Positions 6,622 through 14,946 of a DNA stretch of 19,524 nt are shown piece after piece (position 1 is the first letter of the stretch; each line of letters starts with the position of its first letter). The DNA is from Bacillota bacterium (GTDB lineage: Bacteria > Bacillota_A > Clostridia > Lachnospirales > Bianqueaceae): contig JAFOIR010000185.1 in NCBI GenBank assembly GCA_017420625.1, forward strand, positions 1 through 19,524. Direction: 5' to 3'. Position numbers and translations under genes: made by a program. The notes below the pieces were generated by a model. The model did not search any database and had not been told where the DNA came from. It saw only the letters and a list, made by a program, of their open reading frames with translations.

Positions 6622-7797
6622 TCAGTCTTCATCATCATAGTCTTCATCTTCATTTTCTTCTTCGTCGTTCCCGGCATTTCTGTCATAGGTGCCATTCGCG
6701 ACTGCTTCAAACTCTGAATAATCGGCAGTGAACAGATGCTCACCGGTTCCGTCTTCATATCCAATGAAATACAGCCAGTCTCCGTCAGCCGGATTCAGTA
6801 CCGCTTCGATCGCGATCTGTCCGGGATTGCAGATAGCACCCACAGGGAAGCCGGAATACTTGTAGGTATTGTAGCGGGATTCCACTTCAAGGTCGGAATA
6901 GCTTACGAAATCCTCACCGGTACCTTCCTTGCCGAGGGCGTACAGAATCGTACAGTTAAGGCCCCAGGGAAGGCCGTCTTCATTACGGTTGTAAAGAACG
7001 CGGGCCACCATGGGGGCTTCTTCCTCCAGCATAGCCTCACGCTCGATACAGGAGGCCATTGCAATAACCTGATCTACAGAAAGACCCAGTTCAACCGCCT
7101 GCTGTCTCCACAGTACATGTTTTTCCCATTTACGTTCAAACTCACGGAGCATTCTCTTCACGATACCTTCCGCACCGTTTTCAGGAATGATCTCATAGGT
7201 ATCCGGCCACAGATAGCCTTCCAGTAAAAACTCACGGTCGGCGCGGCGGTTGATCTGTCCGTAGTAATCGAAATCATAATCTGTCCGGTTACAGGCAGCT
7301 TCGAACTCACTCGCCAGACAGATATTCTGCTCTTCCAGATACTGTGCAATCTGACGGATCGACCATCCTTCCGGAATGGTGATCGTCACGCTCTCCGCTT
7401 TTCCGCCTTCCTGAAGGACTTCCATGATCGTCTCAGCCGGCATTCCGCGTACGATCTTATAGACACCGTACTGGAAGTTGTCTTCAGCTCCGATCAGCTT
7501 TGCCTTGATTCGGAACAACAGCACATTATCGATCAGCTCGTTTTCCTTCAGGAGAACACCGATTTCTTCAGCTGTCGATCCTTCGGGAATGTTGATGGTG
7601 ATCACTTCTCCTTCCGGATCATAGGTATCGAATTCATCTGTTTTGATAAAGTTATAGGTCACGCTGTAGCTGACAGCCATGATTCCGCCAAGAACGAGCG
7701 CTACAGCAGCAAAAAAGATCAGGTTTTTGATATTTCGAGCTACAAACGCGAGTAGTCGGTTGAATCCGTCAACAATGACTGCGCCTACTTTTGCCAT
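6622..7797 (-). CDS. mltG: Endolytic transglycosylase MltG
   Basis: A membrane-anchored lytic transglycosylase that cuts nascent peptidoglycan strands and is proposed to set glycan chain length. The 391-residue protein has a short cytoplasmic N-terminus, one membrane span at about 25-47, a LysM-like region at about 65-150 and the YceG catalytic domain. Visible family motifs are GYLWPDTYEI (194-203), MASCIEREA (247-255) with Glu252 the expected catalytic acid, LNCTILYALG (280-289) and NTY(310-312)...ICNPG (322-326). The usual GxPPGPI segment reads GFPVGAI here. The C-terminus after residue 375 is an acidic tail rich in Asp, Glu and Asn, expected outside the membrane, where few homologues need one. 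A Shine-Dalgarno (AGGAGGGG) precedes the ATG. It starts 14 bases after rnj, as yrrL does in the equivalent Bacillus cluster. Confidence 0.93.
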   Translation of the reverse strand: MAKVGAVIVDGFNRLLAFVARNIKNLIFFAAVALVLGGIMAVSYSVTYNFIKTDEFDTYDPEGEVITINIPEGSTAEEIGVLLKENELIDNVLLFRIKAKLIGAEDNFQYGVYKIVRGMPAETIMEVLQEGGKAESVTITIPEGWSIRQIAQYLEEQNICLASEFEAACNRTDYDFDYYGQINRRADREFLLEGYLWPDTYEIIPENGAEGIVKRMLREFERKWEKHVLWRQQAVELGLSVDQVIAMASCIEREAMLEEEAPMVARVLYNRNEDGLPWGLNCTILYALGKEGTGEDFVSYSDLEVESRYNTYKYSGFPVGAICNPGQIAIEAVLNPADGDWLYFIGYEDGTGEHLFTADYSEFEAVANGTYDRNAGNDEEENEDEDYDDED

Positions 7798-7811
7798 ATT
7801 CCTTTCCCCTC

Positions 7812-9515
7812 CTACTCATCTACTTCCATGATAACCGGAAGTACCATGGGGCTGCGCTTGATCTCACGCCACAGATAATCTCTCAGTGCATCCCGGATAT
7901 CGGTCTTTACACTGCTCCAGTCCATCTGACTGAGCGGACCATAGTCTGCCAGGATTGAACTGACAACATCACGGCATCCTCTGATCAGTTCTTCTGACTC
8001 TTTGACATAAACAAAACCACGACTGACGATCTCCGGTCCGGAAACGATCCGGCCGCTTCGCTTACCGATCCCGATGGCTACGATCATCAATCCTTCCTGA
8101 GACAGGATCTTTCTGTCCTTCAGTACCACATTGCCCACATCACCGACACCAAGTCCATCCACCAGGATAGGTTCGACATCGATTCTGTCCGTCACAACCG
8201 CACTGTAGGAATCCAGTTTCAGAACCATTCCGTTGGAAAGGATCAGAATATTTCTGGGATCATGTCCCATGGAACGAACCAGTCCGGAGTGGGCAGTCAG
8301 ATGTTTGAATTCACCGTGTACTGGAATAAAGTATTTCGGTTTGACCAGAGAGTAGATCAGTTTCAGCTCTTCCTGACTGGCGTGTCCGGACACATGAGCG
8401 TCCTGATAGATCACTTTGGCGCCTCTCATCATTAGTTCGTTGATGACGTTGGTAACGGTCTTCTCATTGCCGGGTACCGGCCGGCTCGAAAAGATGACTG
8501 TGTCACCCTCCTTGATCTCGATCGCCTTGTGTTCTCCCGAGGCCATCCGTGAAAGGGCTGCCATCGGTTCTCCCTGCGATCCCGTCGTAATGATGACCAG
8601 TTCATCATCATCGTAGTCCTTCATTTCAGAAATATCGATCAATACACCGTCCGGTACTTCCAGATATTCCAGTTCGAGTGCGGTATTGATGACATTTACC
8701 ATGCTCCGGCCGACGCATACTACTTTTCGGCCGACCATCGCTGCTGCATTGATGATCTGCTGTACACGGTCAACATTGGACGCGAAAGTTGCGACAAGTA
8801 TTCGACCTGCTGTCTGCGGGAACATTTCTGTAAATACATGCCCGACGGAGCGCTCGCTCATCGTATAGCCGGGGCGCTCGGCATTTGTCGAATCAGATAA
8901 AAGCGCAAGCACTTTCTTTCTTCCGAGCTCTGCAAAGCGCATCAGATCGATGACGCCGCCGTGGATGGGTGTAAAATCAACTTTAAAGTCGCCGGTGTGA
9001 ATAATCACGCCGGCCGGAGTCGTAATCGCCAGCGCAACTGCGTCTCCGATACTGTGATTGGTACGGATAAATTCAACCTTGATCTCTCCAAGGTCGACAC
9101 TGTCCCCTGACTGGACGAGATGCAAACTGGCATTTTTCACTGTGAATTCTTCCAGTTTGCTTCGTACCAGGCCAAGCGTCAGTCTGGTTCCGTACACAGG
9201 AACATGGAACTCTCTCAGAAAATACGGGAGGGCTCCGATATGATCTTCATGTCCGTGGGTCAGAACGACTGCACGGATTTTGCTGTAATTGTCACGTAGA
9301 TACTGAAAATCCGGGATGATCGAATCGATACCTGGCATATCGTCATCAGGAAATGCCTGTCCGCAGTCAATGACGATAATATCTTCAGCGGTCTCAATGA
9401 CCGTCATATTCATGCCGATCTGATCCAGCCCACCAAAGGGGATGATCTTCACGGATTTTCTTTCTTTTGCTGCGCTTGCGCGCCGGGTTACAGTTCTGGT
9501 AGATAAATTACTCAT
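7812..9515 (-). CDS. rnj: Ribonuclease J
   Basis: A metallo-beta-lactamase/beta-CASP ribonuclease with endonuclease and 5'-to-3' exonuclease activity, central to mRNA decay and rRNA/tRNA maturation in Firmicutes. The 567-residue length is normal. Zinc-binding HGHEDH lies at residues 87-92 after the beta-lactamase start KIIPFGGLDQIGMN, and later motifs include IHTGDFKVDFTP, the beta-CASP segment SDSTNAERPG, and HVSGHASQEE and IPVHGEFKHL. A basic, Ser/Thr/Arg-rich extension of about 20 residues precedes the conserved domain. RNase J1 and J2 types cannot be separated with confidence; only one copy lies here. It sits 14 bases after the DUF1292-like gene and 14 before mltG. A purine-rich GAAGAGG directly precedes the ATG. 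Confidence 0.95.
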   Translation of the reverse strand: MSNLSTRTVTRRASAAKERKSVKIIPFGGLDQIGMNMTVIETAEDIIVIDCGQAFPDDDMPGIDSIIPDFQYLRDNYSKIRAVVLTHGHEDHIGALPYFLREFHVPVYGTRLTLGLVRSKLEEFTVKNASLHLVQSGDSVDLGEIKVEFIRTNHSIGDAVALAITTPAGVIIHTGDFKVDFTPIHGGVIDLMRFAELGRKKVLALLSDSTNAERPGYTMSERSVGHVFTEMFPQTAGRILVATFASNVDRVQQIINAAAMVGRKVVCVGRSMVNVINTALELEYLEVPDGVLIDISEMKDYDDDELVIITTGSQGEPMAALSRMASGEHKAIEIKEGDTVIFSSRPVPGNEKTVTNVINELMMRGAKVIYQDAHVSGHASQEELKLIYSLVKPKYFIPVHGEFKHLTAHSGLVRSMGHDPRNILILSNGMVLKLDSYSAVVTDRIDVEPILVDGLGVGDVGNVVLKDRKILSQEGLMIVAIGIGKRSGRIVSGPEIVSRGFVYVKESEELIRGCRDVVSSILADYGPLSQMDWSSVKTDIRDALRDYLWREIKRSPMVLPVIMEVDE

Positions 9516-9529
9516 TCCTCTTCTCTTTC

Positions 9530-9922
9530 TTACTCTTCGGTCGATAGTTCATATTCGTCGTCTGCCTGATCTTTCAGTATGGAGGAGACGGCATTAAATT
9601 CCTCTTCGGGAAAGTCTGTCGTTACATATAATTCAAGGTTGCTCTCATCTTCACCGATCATAAACTGAGCTTCTTCTTTGCTGCAAAGTTTCAGGATATA
9701 GGCATCGATATCATCGTTGATTTCTTCTTCATCTGCTTCGTCTTCAAAGAAATCATCATCTGACAGATCATTGGTATCGACTGCCAGAATATAAAGCCCC
9801 TGCTGCCATTCACATACATCGATCACTTCCATGACATTGGAAACATTTTCTTCCAGATCTGTCACATTGATCCAGTCAAGGTTCTGCAAAGTGGAAAGGC
9901 TGACTTCATAATTTAAACTCAT
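9530..9922 (-). CDS. DUF1292-like acidic protein (YrzB-type)
   Basis: A 130-residue, strongly acidic protein with a run of Asp and Glu at about residues 55-72 (DDDFFEDEADEEEINDD). It resembles DUF1292 in layout: short beta-rich segments ending in LYILAV and AYILKL around an acidic linker, then a C-terminal ELYVTTD stretch. The function of DUF1292 is unknown. Position supports the call: yrzB lies directly after the ruvX homologue yrrK in Bacillus, and here the start overlaps the ruvX 3' end by 17 bases, implying translational coupling. AGGAG about 10 bases upstream lies inside ruvX. The match to the family consensus is loose, so the name rests partly on context. Confidence 0.65.
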   Translation of the reverse strand: MSLNYEVSLSTLQNLDWINVTDLEENVSNVMEVIDVCEWQQGLYILAVDTNDLSDDDFFEDEADEEEINDDIDAYILKLCSKEEAQFMIGEDESNLELYVTTDFPEEEFNAVSSILKDQADDEYELSTEE

Positions 9923-10373
9923 CGGGTATTAACTCCTTTATTTCTTCTTCCGTATGTCCATCCAGAAATTGTTGCAGAATGATTCTGGCCGCCAGTTGGT
10001 CAACGACCTCTTTCCTTTTGTGCCGGTCATGAATACCGGCCTCTATCATGGGCTGTTCAGCTTCCCATGTGGAGAGCCGTTCATCCTCCATGACTACTTT
10101 TACTTTATAAATGTCACGTTCAAGCCGATGCTGGAAATGGAGCGCTTTTTCCGCACTGGTTCCTACACTGCCGTCAAGCCTGAGCGGCAGTCCCAATACA
10201 ATCAGATGAATGTCATTCTCCTCACAGATAGCACGGATCCGGCGAACCGTGGATTTCAGATTGACCTCATCCGTCCGCTTGATCGTTTCCAGGGGCGAGG
10301 CAAGAAATCCGGTCGGATCAGACATGGCAACGCCTACCGTCCGGCTTCCGTAATCTAGACCTAAAACTCTCAC
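9906..10373 (-). CDS. ruvX: RuvX/YqgF family RNase H-fold protein
   Basis: A 155-residue RNase H-fold protein of the YqgF/RuvX family, annotated as putative pre-16S rRNA nuclease or Holliday-junction resolvase; which role dominates differs between organisms. Acidic residues expected at the active site are visible: Asp7 in LGLDYGSRTVG, the DERLST motif at 97-102 (Thr-Thr is more usual) and Asp125 in VVDQLAA. GLPLRLDGS at 61-69 is also characteristic. It starts with GTG overlapping the ireB stop by 4 bases (GTGA), and its end overlaps the DUF1292-like gene by 17 bases, so the three are surely cotranscribed. Bacillus has the same order (yrzL-yrrK-yrzB). Confidence 0.93.
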   Translation of the reverse strand: MRVLGLDYGSRTVGVAMSDPTGFLASPLETIKRTDEVNLKSTVRRIRAICEENDIHLIVLGLPLRLDGSVGTSAEKALHFQHRLERDIYKVKVVMEDERLSTWEAEQPMIEAGIHDRHKRKEVVDQLAARIILQQFLDGHTEEEIKELIPDEFKL

Positions 10374-10663
10374 TCTTCTTTCCGTTTCTCTTCAAGCTGG
10401 TGATATTCCACGAAGGAACGGACCAGCTCTTCGATGATTTCATCGCGGTCGATCCGGGCGATCTTGCCTCTTGAACCTTTATAGCTGGTGATATAGGTAG
10501 GATCCTCGGACATGATATAGCCGACCATCTGATTGACAGGATTATAGCCCTTGACCTGCAGGGCTTTATAGACATCGATCAGTACATCTCTGACCGATTC
10601 CTGTGGATCGGAAACGATTTTAAAATACTGTGTTCCAGCTTTTTCTCTTTCCTGTTCGCTCAT
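10370..10663 (-). CDS. ireB: IreB family regulatory phosphoprotein (DUF965)
   Basis: A small 97-residue cytosolic protein of the IreB/DUF965 family. In Enterococcus IreB is phosphorylated by the PASTA kinase IreK and modulates cell-envelope stress and cephalosporin tolerance. The core is nearly textbook: VRDVLIDVYKALQVKGYNP, then NQMVGYIMSEDPTYITSYKG, and the closing RDEIIEELVRSF. Threonines near the N-terminus (Thr11) could be phosphorylated, though that is inference. No PASTA kinase gene lies in the window. AAGGAGG lies a few bases upstream of the ATG, which begins 10 bases after mtaB; the stop overlaps the ruvX GTG. Confidence 0.95.
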   Translation of the reverse strand: MSEQEREKAGTQYFKIVSDPQESVRDVLIDVYKALQVKGYNPVNQMVGYIMSEDPTYITSYKGSRGKIARIDRDEIIEELVRSFVEYHQLEEKRKEE

Positions 10664-10673
10664 GTGGTCCTCC

Positions 10674-12098
10674 TTAGATTTTCCCTTTCAGGATAATATC
10701 CAAACCGGATGCACTGTGGTTGGCACTCCGGACCTTCACATAACCATCGATCCTGACTTTGATCAGATCACCCTGACCGATCTCTTTCGGAATATCAGCC
10801 GCGGGGATAGCTGTACGGACATAGTTGTCGGTTAGACCGACAAAATATTGAGTGGAATTCAGTCCACCTGTCTCAGACTGACTTTCCTCTTTCTGTTCCA
10901 GCAGCACAGTCACTTCTTTTCCCTGCATACGTTCCATATAAGCTCGGGAAGCTTCACCGGTAACATCAAGCAGTTCATGAGCTCTTCGCTTCCTGATATC
11001 TGCCGGGATCTGATCATTCCTTCGTCCGGCACTCGTTCCTTCCATTCGGGAATAGGGGAAAATATGTGCCTCTGCAAACGCCATTTCCCGAACAAAAGCC
11101 AGGGATTCCTGGTGATCCTCTTCACTCTCTCCGGGAAAGCCTGCAATCACATCTGTGCTGAGAAATGGATCATCATATGCTTCGCGAAGAAGTCTCACCG
11201 CATTCCGGTAATCGTCTGCTGTGTAGTGACGATTCATCTCTTTAAGTGTCTTATTGCATCCGCTTTGAAGAGAGAGGTGAAAGTGCGGACAAAGCTTGCT
11301 GCTCTTTCGGATTTCATTGACAAATTCTTTTGTAATCAGTCTTGGTTCCAGCGAACTTAACCGGATCCTGGATAAGCCTTTGATCGTGTCAAGCCTAAGG
11401 ATCAGTTTGGCCAGATCTTCGCCGACGAAGATTCCTTCTTCCGCCAGACGGTTATAATTCTGGTCTTTCCAATCCAGACCGTAAGAGCTGACATGGATCC
11501 CGGTCAGAACGACCTCCTGATATCCCTTTTCGGTCAGCTCACGAACTTCATCTGCGATTTCCTGTACAGGTCTGCTTTTCAGCGGTCCTCGCACATACGG
11601 GATGATGCAGTACGAACAAAACTGTCGGCATCCATCCTGAATCTTGATAAATGCTCGGGTGTGATCGGCCAGAAGATGACCGGCAAAGCCATCGTCAGAA
11701 AATTCTTCCTTCTGAACAGCTTTATATGGATCAGCTGATCGTTCCGCTCGTTTCTGATCAATCAGACCGATCAGATTCGGCTTGTCCTGATTGGAAACAG
11801 CCAGATCGATCACTCCTTCACGAATCAGACTGTCATCCCGGTCCACATAGCAGCCGGCTGCAATTACCAATGCATCCGGATTGAGCATTCTGGCCCGGTG
11901 AATCATCTGCCTGGACTTTCTGGCAGCGATCTGGGTTACCGTACAGGTATTGATAATATAGACATCTGCCCTATCCCTGAAATCAACCATGGTCCATCCG
12001 GCCTTCTGCAAGGCTTCAGCCATTTTAGCGGATTCATAGGTATTGACTTTGCACCCCATGGTGCAGATGGCAGCAGTAAGATTCAGATGGTCAGGCAT
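10674..12098 (-). CDS. mtaB: tRNA (t6A37) methylthiotransferase MtaB
   Basis: A radical-SAM enzyme that adds a methylthio group to N6-threonylcarbamoyladenosine at tRNA position 37, giving ms2t6A, which stabilises reading of ANN codons. The 474-residue protein has the three expected parts. The N-terminal UPF0004 domain holds cluster cysteines Cys16 (TMGCKVN), Cys52 (INTCTVT) and Cys83 (AAGCY). The radical-SAM domain has CRQFCSYC at 157-164. A C-terminal TRAM-like domain follows from about residue 395. The TMGCKVNTYE start distinguishes MtaB from the related MiaB and RimO. It is the first gene of a long minus-strand operon, with a promoter at 12166-12194, a leader of about 60 nt and GAGGGA just before the ATG. 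Confidence 0.95.
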   Translation of the reverse strand: MPDHLNLTAAICTMGCKVNTYESAKMAEALQKAGWTMVDFRDRADVYIINTCTVTQIAARKSRQMIHRARMLNPDALVIAAGCYVDRDDSLIREGVIDLAVSNQDKPNLIGLIDQKRAERSADPYKAVQKEEFSDDGFAGHLLADHTRAFIKIQDGCRQFCSYCIIPYVRGPLKSRPVQEIADEVRELTEKGYQEVVLTGIHVSSYGLDWKDQNYNRLAEEGIFVGEDLAKLILRLDTIKGLSRIRLSSLEPRLITKEFVNEIRKSSKLCPHFHLSLQSGCNKTLKEMNRHYTADDYRNAVRLLREAYDDPFLSTDVIAGFPGESEEDHQESLAFVREMAFAEAHIFPYSRMEGTSAGRRNDQIPADIRKRRAHELLDVTGEASRAYMERMQGKEVTVLLEQKEESQSETGGLNSTQYFVGLTDNYVRTAIPAADIPKEIGQGDLIKVRIDGYVKVRSANHSASGLDIILKGKI

Positions 12099-12165
12099 GT
12101 TCCCTCAATGATAGTTAGGATTGATAGAATTAGTTCTTCGAATGTGCATATGAATTCAATATTAT

Positions 12166-12194
12166 ATTATACCCAATTTTTGTGGGAATTACAA
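12166..12194 (-). promoter_or_regulatory. Sigma-A promoter of the mtaB-to-glycosyltransferase operon
   Basis: On the minus strand TTGTAA (12189-12194) and a perfect TATAAT (12166-12171) are separated by 17 bases. Transcription should begin near 12159, about 60 nt before mtaB. No later promoter or terminator was recognised before 2107, so this may drive eight genes over 10 kb. Confidence 0.8.
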
Positions 12195-12233
12195 GCTTTT
12201 TTCCTTGTGCCATGAACAGGCGCATCGCAATCA

Positions 12234-12275
12234 GGAGATAAAGATAACGCCGCCGGGTCGTAGGCCCAGCGGCGT
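12234..12275 (-). terminator. Intrinsic terminator after aspS
   Basis: ACGCCGC and GCGGCGT arms (12247-12253 and 12269-12275), a single mismatch, then GGG/CCC, form a GC-rich stem around a short loop. On the minus strand a T-rich tract TTATCTTTATCT follows. It begins 20 bases after the aspS stop and separates the two minus-strand operons. Confidence 0.8.
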
Positions 12276-12295
12276 ATGGATCATAAAGCTTATAA

Positions 12296-13630
12296 TTACG
12301 GTGTCAGTCTCTTCGGACTGCGGAACAGGAACATGGCTTCGTTGATATGCAGACCGCAAAGCAGCATGGTCAAACGATCCAGTCCAAGGCCAAATCCGCC
12401 ATGAGGCGGGCATCCGTATTTGAAAAACTCCAGATAGAACTTGACATCTTCAGCCAGGCCTTTTTCTTCTGCCTGCTGTTTGAGGATTTCATAGCGATGT
12501 TCACGCTGTGCGCCGGTCGTGATCTCCGTACCGCGCCAGATCAGGTCATAACCCATCGGTACGCCGTTCTCATCGCGCATATGGTAGAAAGCACGCTTTT
12601 CAGCACTGTAATCCGTAACAAACAGGAATTCGCTTCCAAAGTGTTTCATAGACCAATCATAGCTCATGCGCTCAGCGTCAGTCGTCAGATCGCCCTTCTC
12701 AGATTCCGGCACTTCATAACCGTAGTCTTCTTTCAGTCCGGCATACAGATCCGCCAGTTTGACAATCGGGAAAGGTTTGTCCGGGACAACAACTTCCACG
12801 CCGAACTGCTCCTTGATGGCATCGCCGTACTTCTCCGCTACTTTTCCCAGGGCATAGGTCAAAAGACCTTCTTCCATTTTCATGACATCTACATAGCTGG
12901 TGATATAGGAGAACTCCAGGTCAAAGCCGGTAAACTCCGTGGTATGCTTGCTGGTATAGGACTTCTCTGCACGAAAAACGGGACCGACTTCAAAGATCTT
13001 TTCAAAGCCGCTGGCCATCGCCATCTGTTTATAGAACTGCGGGCTCTGTGCCAGGTAGGCGCTGCGGTCAAAATACTTGACTTCAAATACATCAGAACCG
13101 CTTTCAGATGCTGCCGCAATCAGTTTGGGCGTATGGATTTCCATAAATCCTCTGTTTAGCAGATATTCACGCATAGCTGCTGCAAGGACTGTCTGCGCCT
13201 TGAACAGAAGCTGATTTTTCTCTGTACGAAGATCGATCCAGCGATAGTCAAGTCTCTCATCAATGCCCGAGCGCGGAACACCGGGACGTTTCTTGGTGGG
13301 CGGAATTTCTTCTCTCTGAATCGGCAGAGCAGCTGCCTGAGATTCAATTTTGATCGAGGTGGGAAGCACTTCGATCCCGTTCAGTTTGACATATTCACTT
13401 TCATAGGCGACACCCGTGACAGATACAACGCTGTCCTGTGTGATCTGAGAAAGAACATCCAACAGCTCCGGATGCTTTTCCTTTTCAATGGTCACCTGTA
13501 CCTTTCCGGTAATGTCTTTCATGACCAGGAAGGCCATTGCTTTTCCATCACGGAAATTCTCAACAAATCCCTGAAGCAGGATTTCCTTTTCAAGATGCTG
13601 ACGAATCTCGCCTAAATATACTCTTTCCAT
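12296..13630 (-). CDS. aspS: Aspartyl-tRNA synthetase, archaeal/eukaryotic-type (probably non-discriminating)
   Basis: A class II aminoacyl-tRNA synthetase that attaches aspartate to tRNA. It has an N-terminal OB-fold anticodon-binding domain (about 1-105) and a catalytic domain with motif 2 FRAEKSYTSKHTTEFTGFD and motif 3 GFGLGLDRLTMLL. At 444 residues it lacks the GAD insertion of the usual bacterial enzyme of about 590 residues, and TEFTGFDLEF resembles archaeal and eukaryotic AspRS, so it is the AspRS2 type. Bacterial AspRS2 enzymes often also charge tRNA(Asn), with GatCAB converting Asp-tRNA(Asn) to Asn-tRNA(Asn); that is likely but not proven here. It follows hisS by 4 bases with GGAGG upstream of the ATG, and a terminator follows. 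AsnRS is unlikely given the catalytic motifs and the neighbour. Confidence 0.9.
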   Translation of the reverse strand: MERVYLGEIRQHLEKEILLQGFVENFRDGKAMAFLVMKDITGKVQVTIEKEKHPELLDVLSQITQDSVVSVTGVAYESEYVKLNGIEVLPTSIKIESQAAALPIQREEIPPTKKRPGVPRSGIDERLDYRWIDLRTEKNQLLFKAQTVLAAAMREYLLNRGFMEIHTPKLIAAASESGSDVFEVKYFDRSAYLAQSPQFYKQMAMASGFEKIFEVGPVFRAEKSYTSKHTTEFTGFDLEFSYITSYVDVMKMEEGLLTYALGKVAEKYGDAIKEQFGVEVVVPDKPFPIVKLADLYAGLKEDYGYEVPESEKGDLTTDAERMSYDWSMKHFGSEFLFVTDYSAEKRAFYHMRDENGVPMGYDLIWRGTEITTGAQREHRYEILKQQAEEKGLAEDVKFYLEFFKYGCPPHGGFGLGLDRLTMLLCGLHINEAMFLFRSPKRLTP

Positions 13631-13634
13631 GAAA

Positions 13635-14945
13635 TCATTTCCTCCCTACAATTTGGATCGCTTCTTCTGCTGTCAATACCTGCTGCTCGCCTGTCTGCAT
13701 ATTTTTCAGTGCAACAAGACCTTTGGCAGCTTCATCTTCACCGATCAATACGATATACGGAACTCCAAGGCGTGAAGCATATTTCATCTTCTGCTTCATT
13801 CCTTTGCTGAGCGAATAAACATCTGTCCGGATTCCGCTTGCACGAAGTGCTGCAGCTGTGCTGACGGCGGCACCCATTTCGTTTTCACTCATCGGAATGA
13901 CCAGCACTTCTGCCATGGTTTTCTGTCCGGCAGAGATGATGCCTGCTTCCTTCAGCTGTGAGAACAGTCTCGTCAGACCGATCGAAATCCCGATTCCCGG
14001 CATATTTGTTTTGGTATAGAAGCCGGTCAGATTATCATAACGTCCGCCCGAACATACACTGCCAAGCTGAGGATAATCATCCAGTCTGGTCTCATAAACG
14101 GTACCGGTATAATAGTCCAGTCCTCTTGCGATCGTCAGATCTAATTCAAAGGAATCATCCGGCATGCCCAGCAGTCTCATAAAGCGAACAACTTCCTGAA
14201 GTTCTTCCACTCCCTGTCTGAACAGTTCATTGGTGACAGGCAGTGCTTTCACTTTTGTCAGAACCTCATCTGTCGTTCCATTGATATGGATCAGATCAAG
14301 GATCTTTTCGATCTGCTCTTCACTGATCCCGAAACCGATCAGTTCCTTCGCAACATTTTCTTCACCGATCTTATCCAGCTTATCGATCGTCCTAAGCACA
14401 TCTGCGATCTTGTCGGAAAGGCCAAGTTCGCTGAAAAATCCATTCAGCACTTTCCGGTTGTTCAGCCGGATCGTAAACGGACCGAAATCCAGCTTTTTAA
14501 ATACCTGATAAATGACGGAGGGCATCTCTGCATCATAATACAGGGGCAGAGAATCGATCCCGATCACATCGATATCACACTGATAGAACTCGCGAAAACG
14601 ACCTTTTTGCGGACGCTCTCCACGGAAAACTTTACTGATCTGATAACGTTTGAACGGAAATACGAGATCATTTTCATGCTGGGCTGCATAACGTGCCAGC
14701 GGTACGGTCAGATCAAATCGAAGCGCAAGATCATGATCGCCCTTCTGAAAACGATAGATCTGTTTTTCTGTTTCTCCGCCTGCTTTGGCCAGCAGTACAT
14801 CCGACAGTTCGATCGTCGGTGTATCCAGCGGCAGAAAACCAAACTGTTCATACACTGAGCGAATCGTATCTTTCATCCGGTCAAACAGAATCTGGTCTTC
14901 CGGCAGAAGTTCCATAAAACCAGTCATGATTCTGGGTGTAACCAT
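13635..14945 (-). CDS. hisS: Histidyl-tRNA synthetase
   Basis: A class II synthetase charging tRNA(His). The 436-residue length is normal. Family marks are the N-terminal RIMTGFMELLPED, the class II motif 2 region with FRGERPQKGRFREFYQCDIDVIG, and the histidine-binding signature ARGLDYYTGTVYE. The C-terminal anticodon-binding domain begins near residue 340 (AEVLVIPMSENE). The ATG lies one base after the DUF4364 stop, with GGAGAG inside that gene's last codons, and aspS follows 4 bases later. HisS rather than the HisZ paralogue is supported by the intact HisA motif. Confidence 0.96.
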   Translation of the reverse strand: MVTPRIMTGFMELLPEDQILFDRMKDTIRSVYEQFGFLPLDTPTIELSDVLLAKAGGETEKQIYRFQKGDHDLALRFDLTVPLARYAAQHENDLVFPFKRYQISKVFRGERPQKGRFREFYQCDIDVIGIDSLPLYYDAEMPSVIYQVFKKLDFGPFTIRLNNRKVLNGFFSELGLSDKIADVLRTIDKLDKIGEENVAKELIGFGISEEQIEKILDLIHINGTTDEVLTKVKALPVTNELFRQGVEELQEVVRFMRLLGMPDDSFELDLTIARGLDYYTGTVYETRLDDYPQLGSVCSGGRYDNLTGFYTKTNMPGIGISIGLTRLFSQLKEAGIISAGQKTMAEVLVIPMSENEMGAAVSTAAALRASGIRTDVYSLSKGMKQKMKYASRLGVPYIVLIGEDEAAKGLVALKNMQTGEQQVLTAEEAIQIVGRK

Positions 14946-14946
14946 T

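Noticed and set aside
12099..12246. Possible T-box or riboswitch before mtaB or after aspS
   Set aside because: The mtaB leader is only about 60 nt from the predicted start and shows no T-box or known riboswitch features; the hairpin at 12247-12275 is explained as the aspS terminator.
12347..13159. 270-codon plus-strand open frame
   Set aside because: Antisense to aspS, no recognisable domain and no start signal; treated as a shadow.
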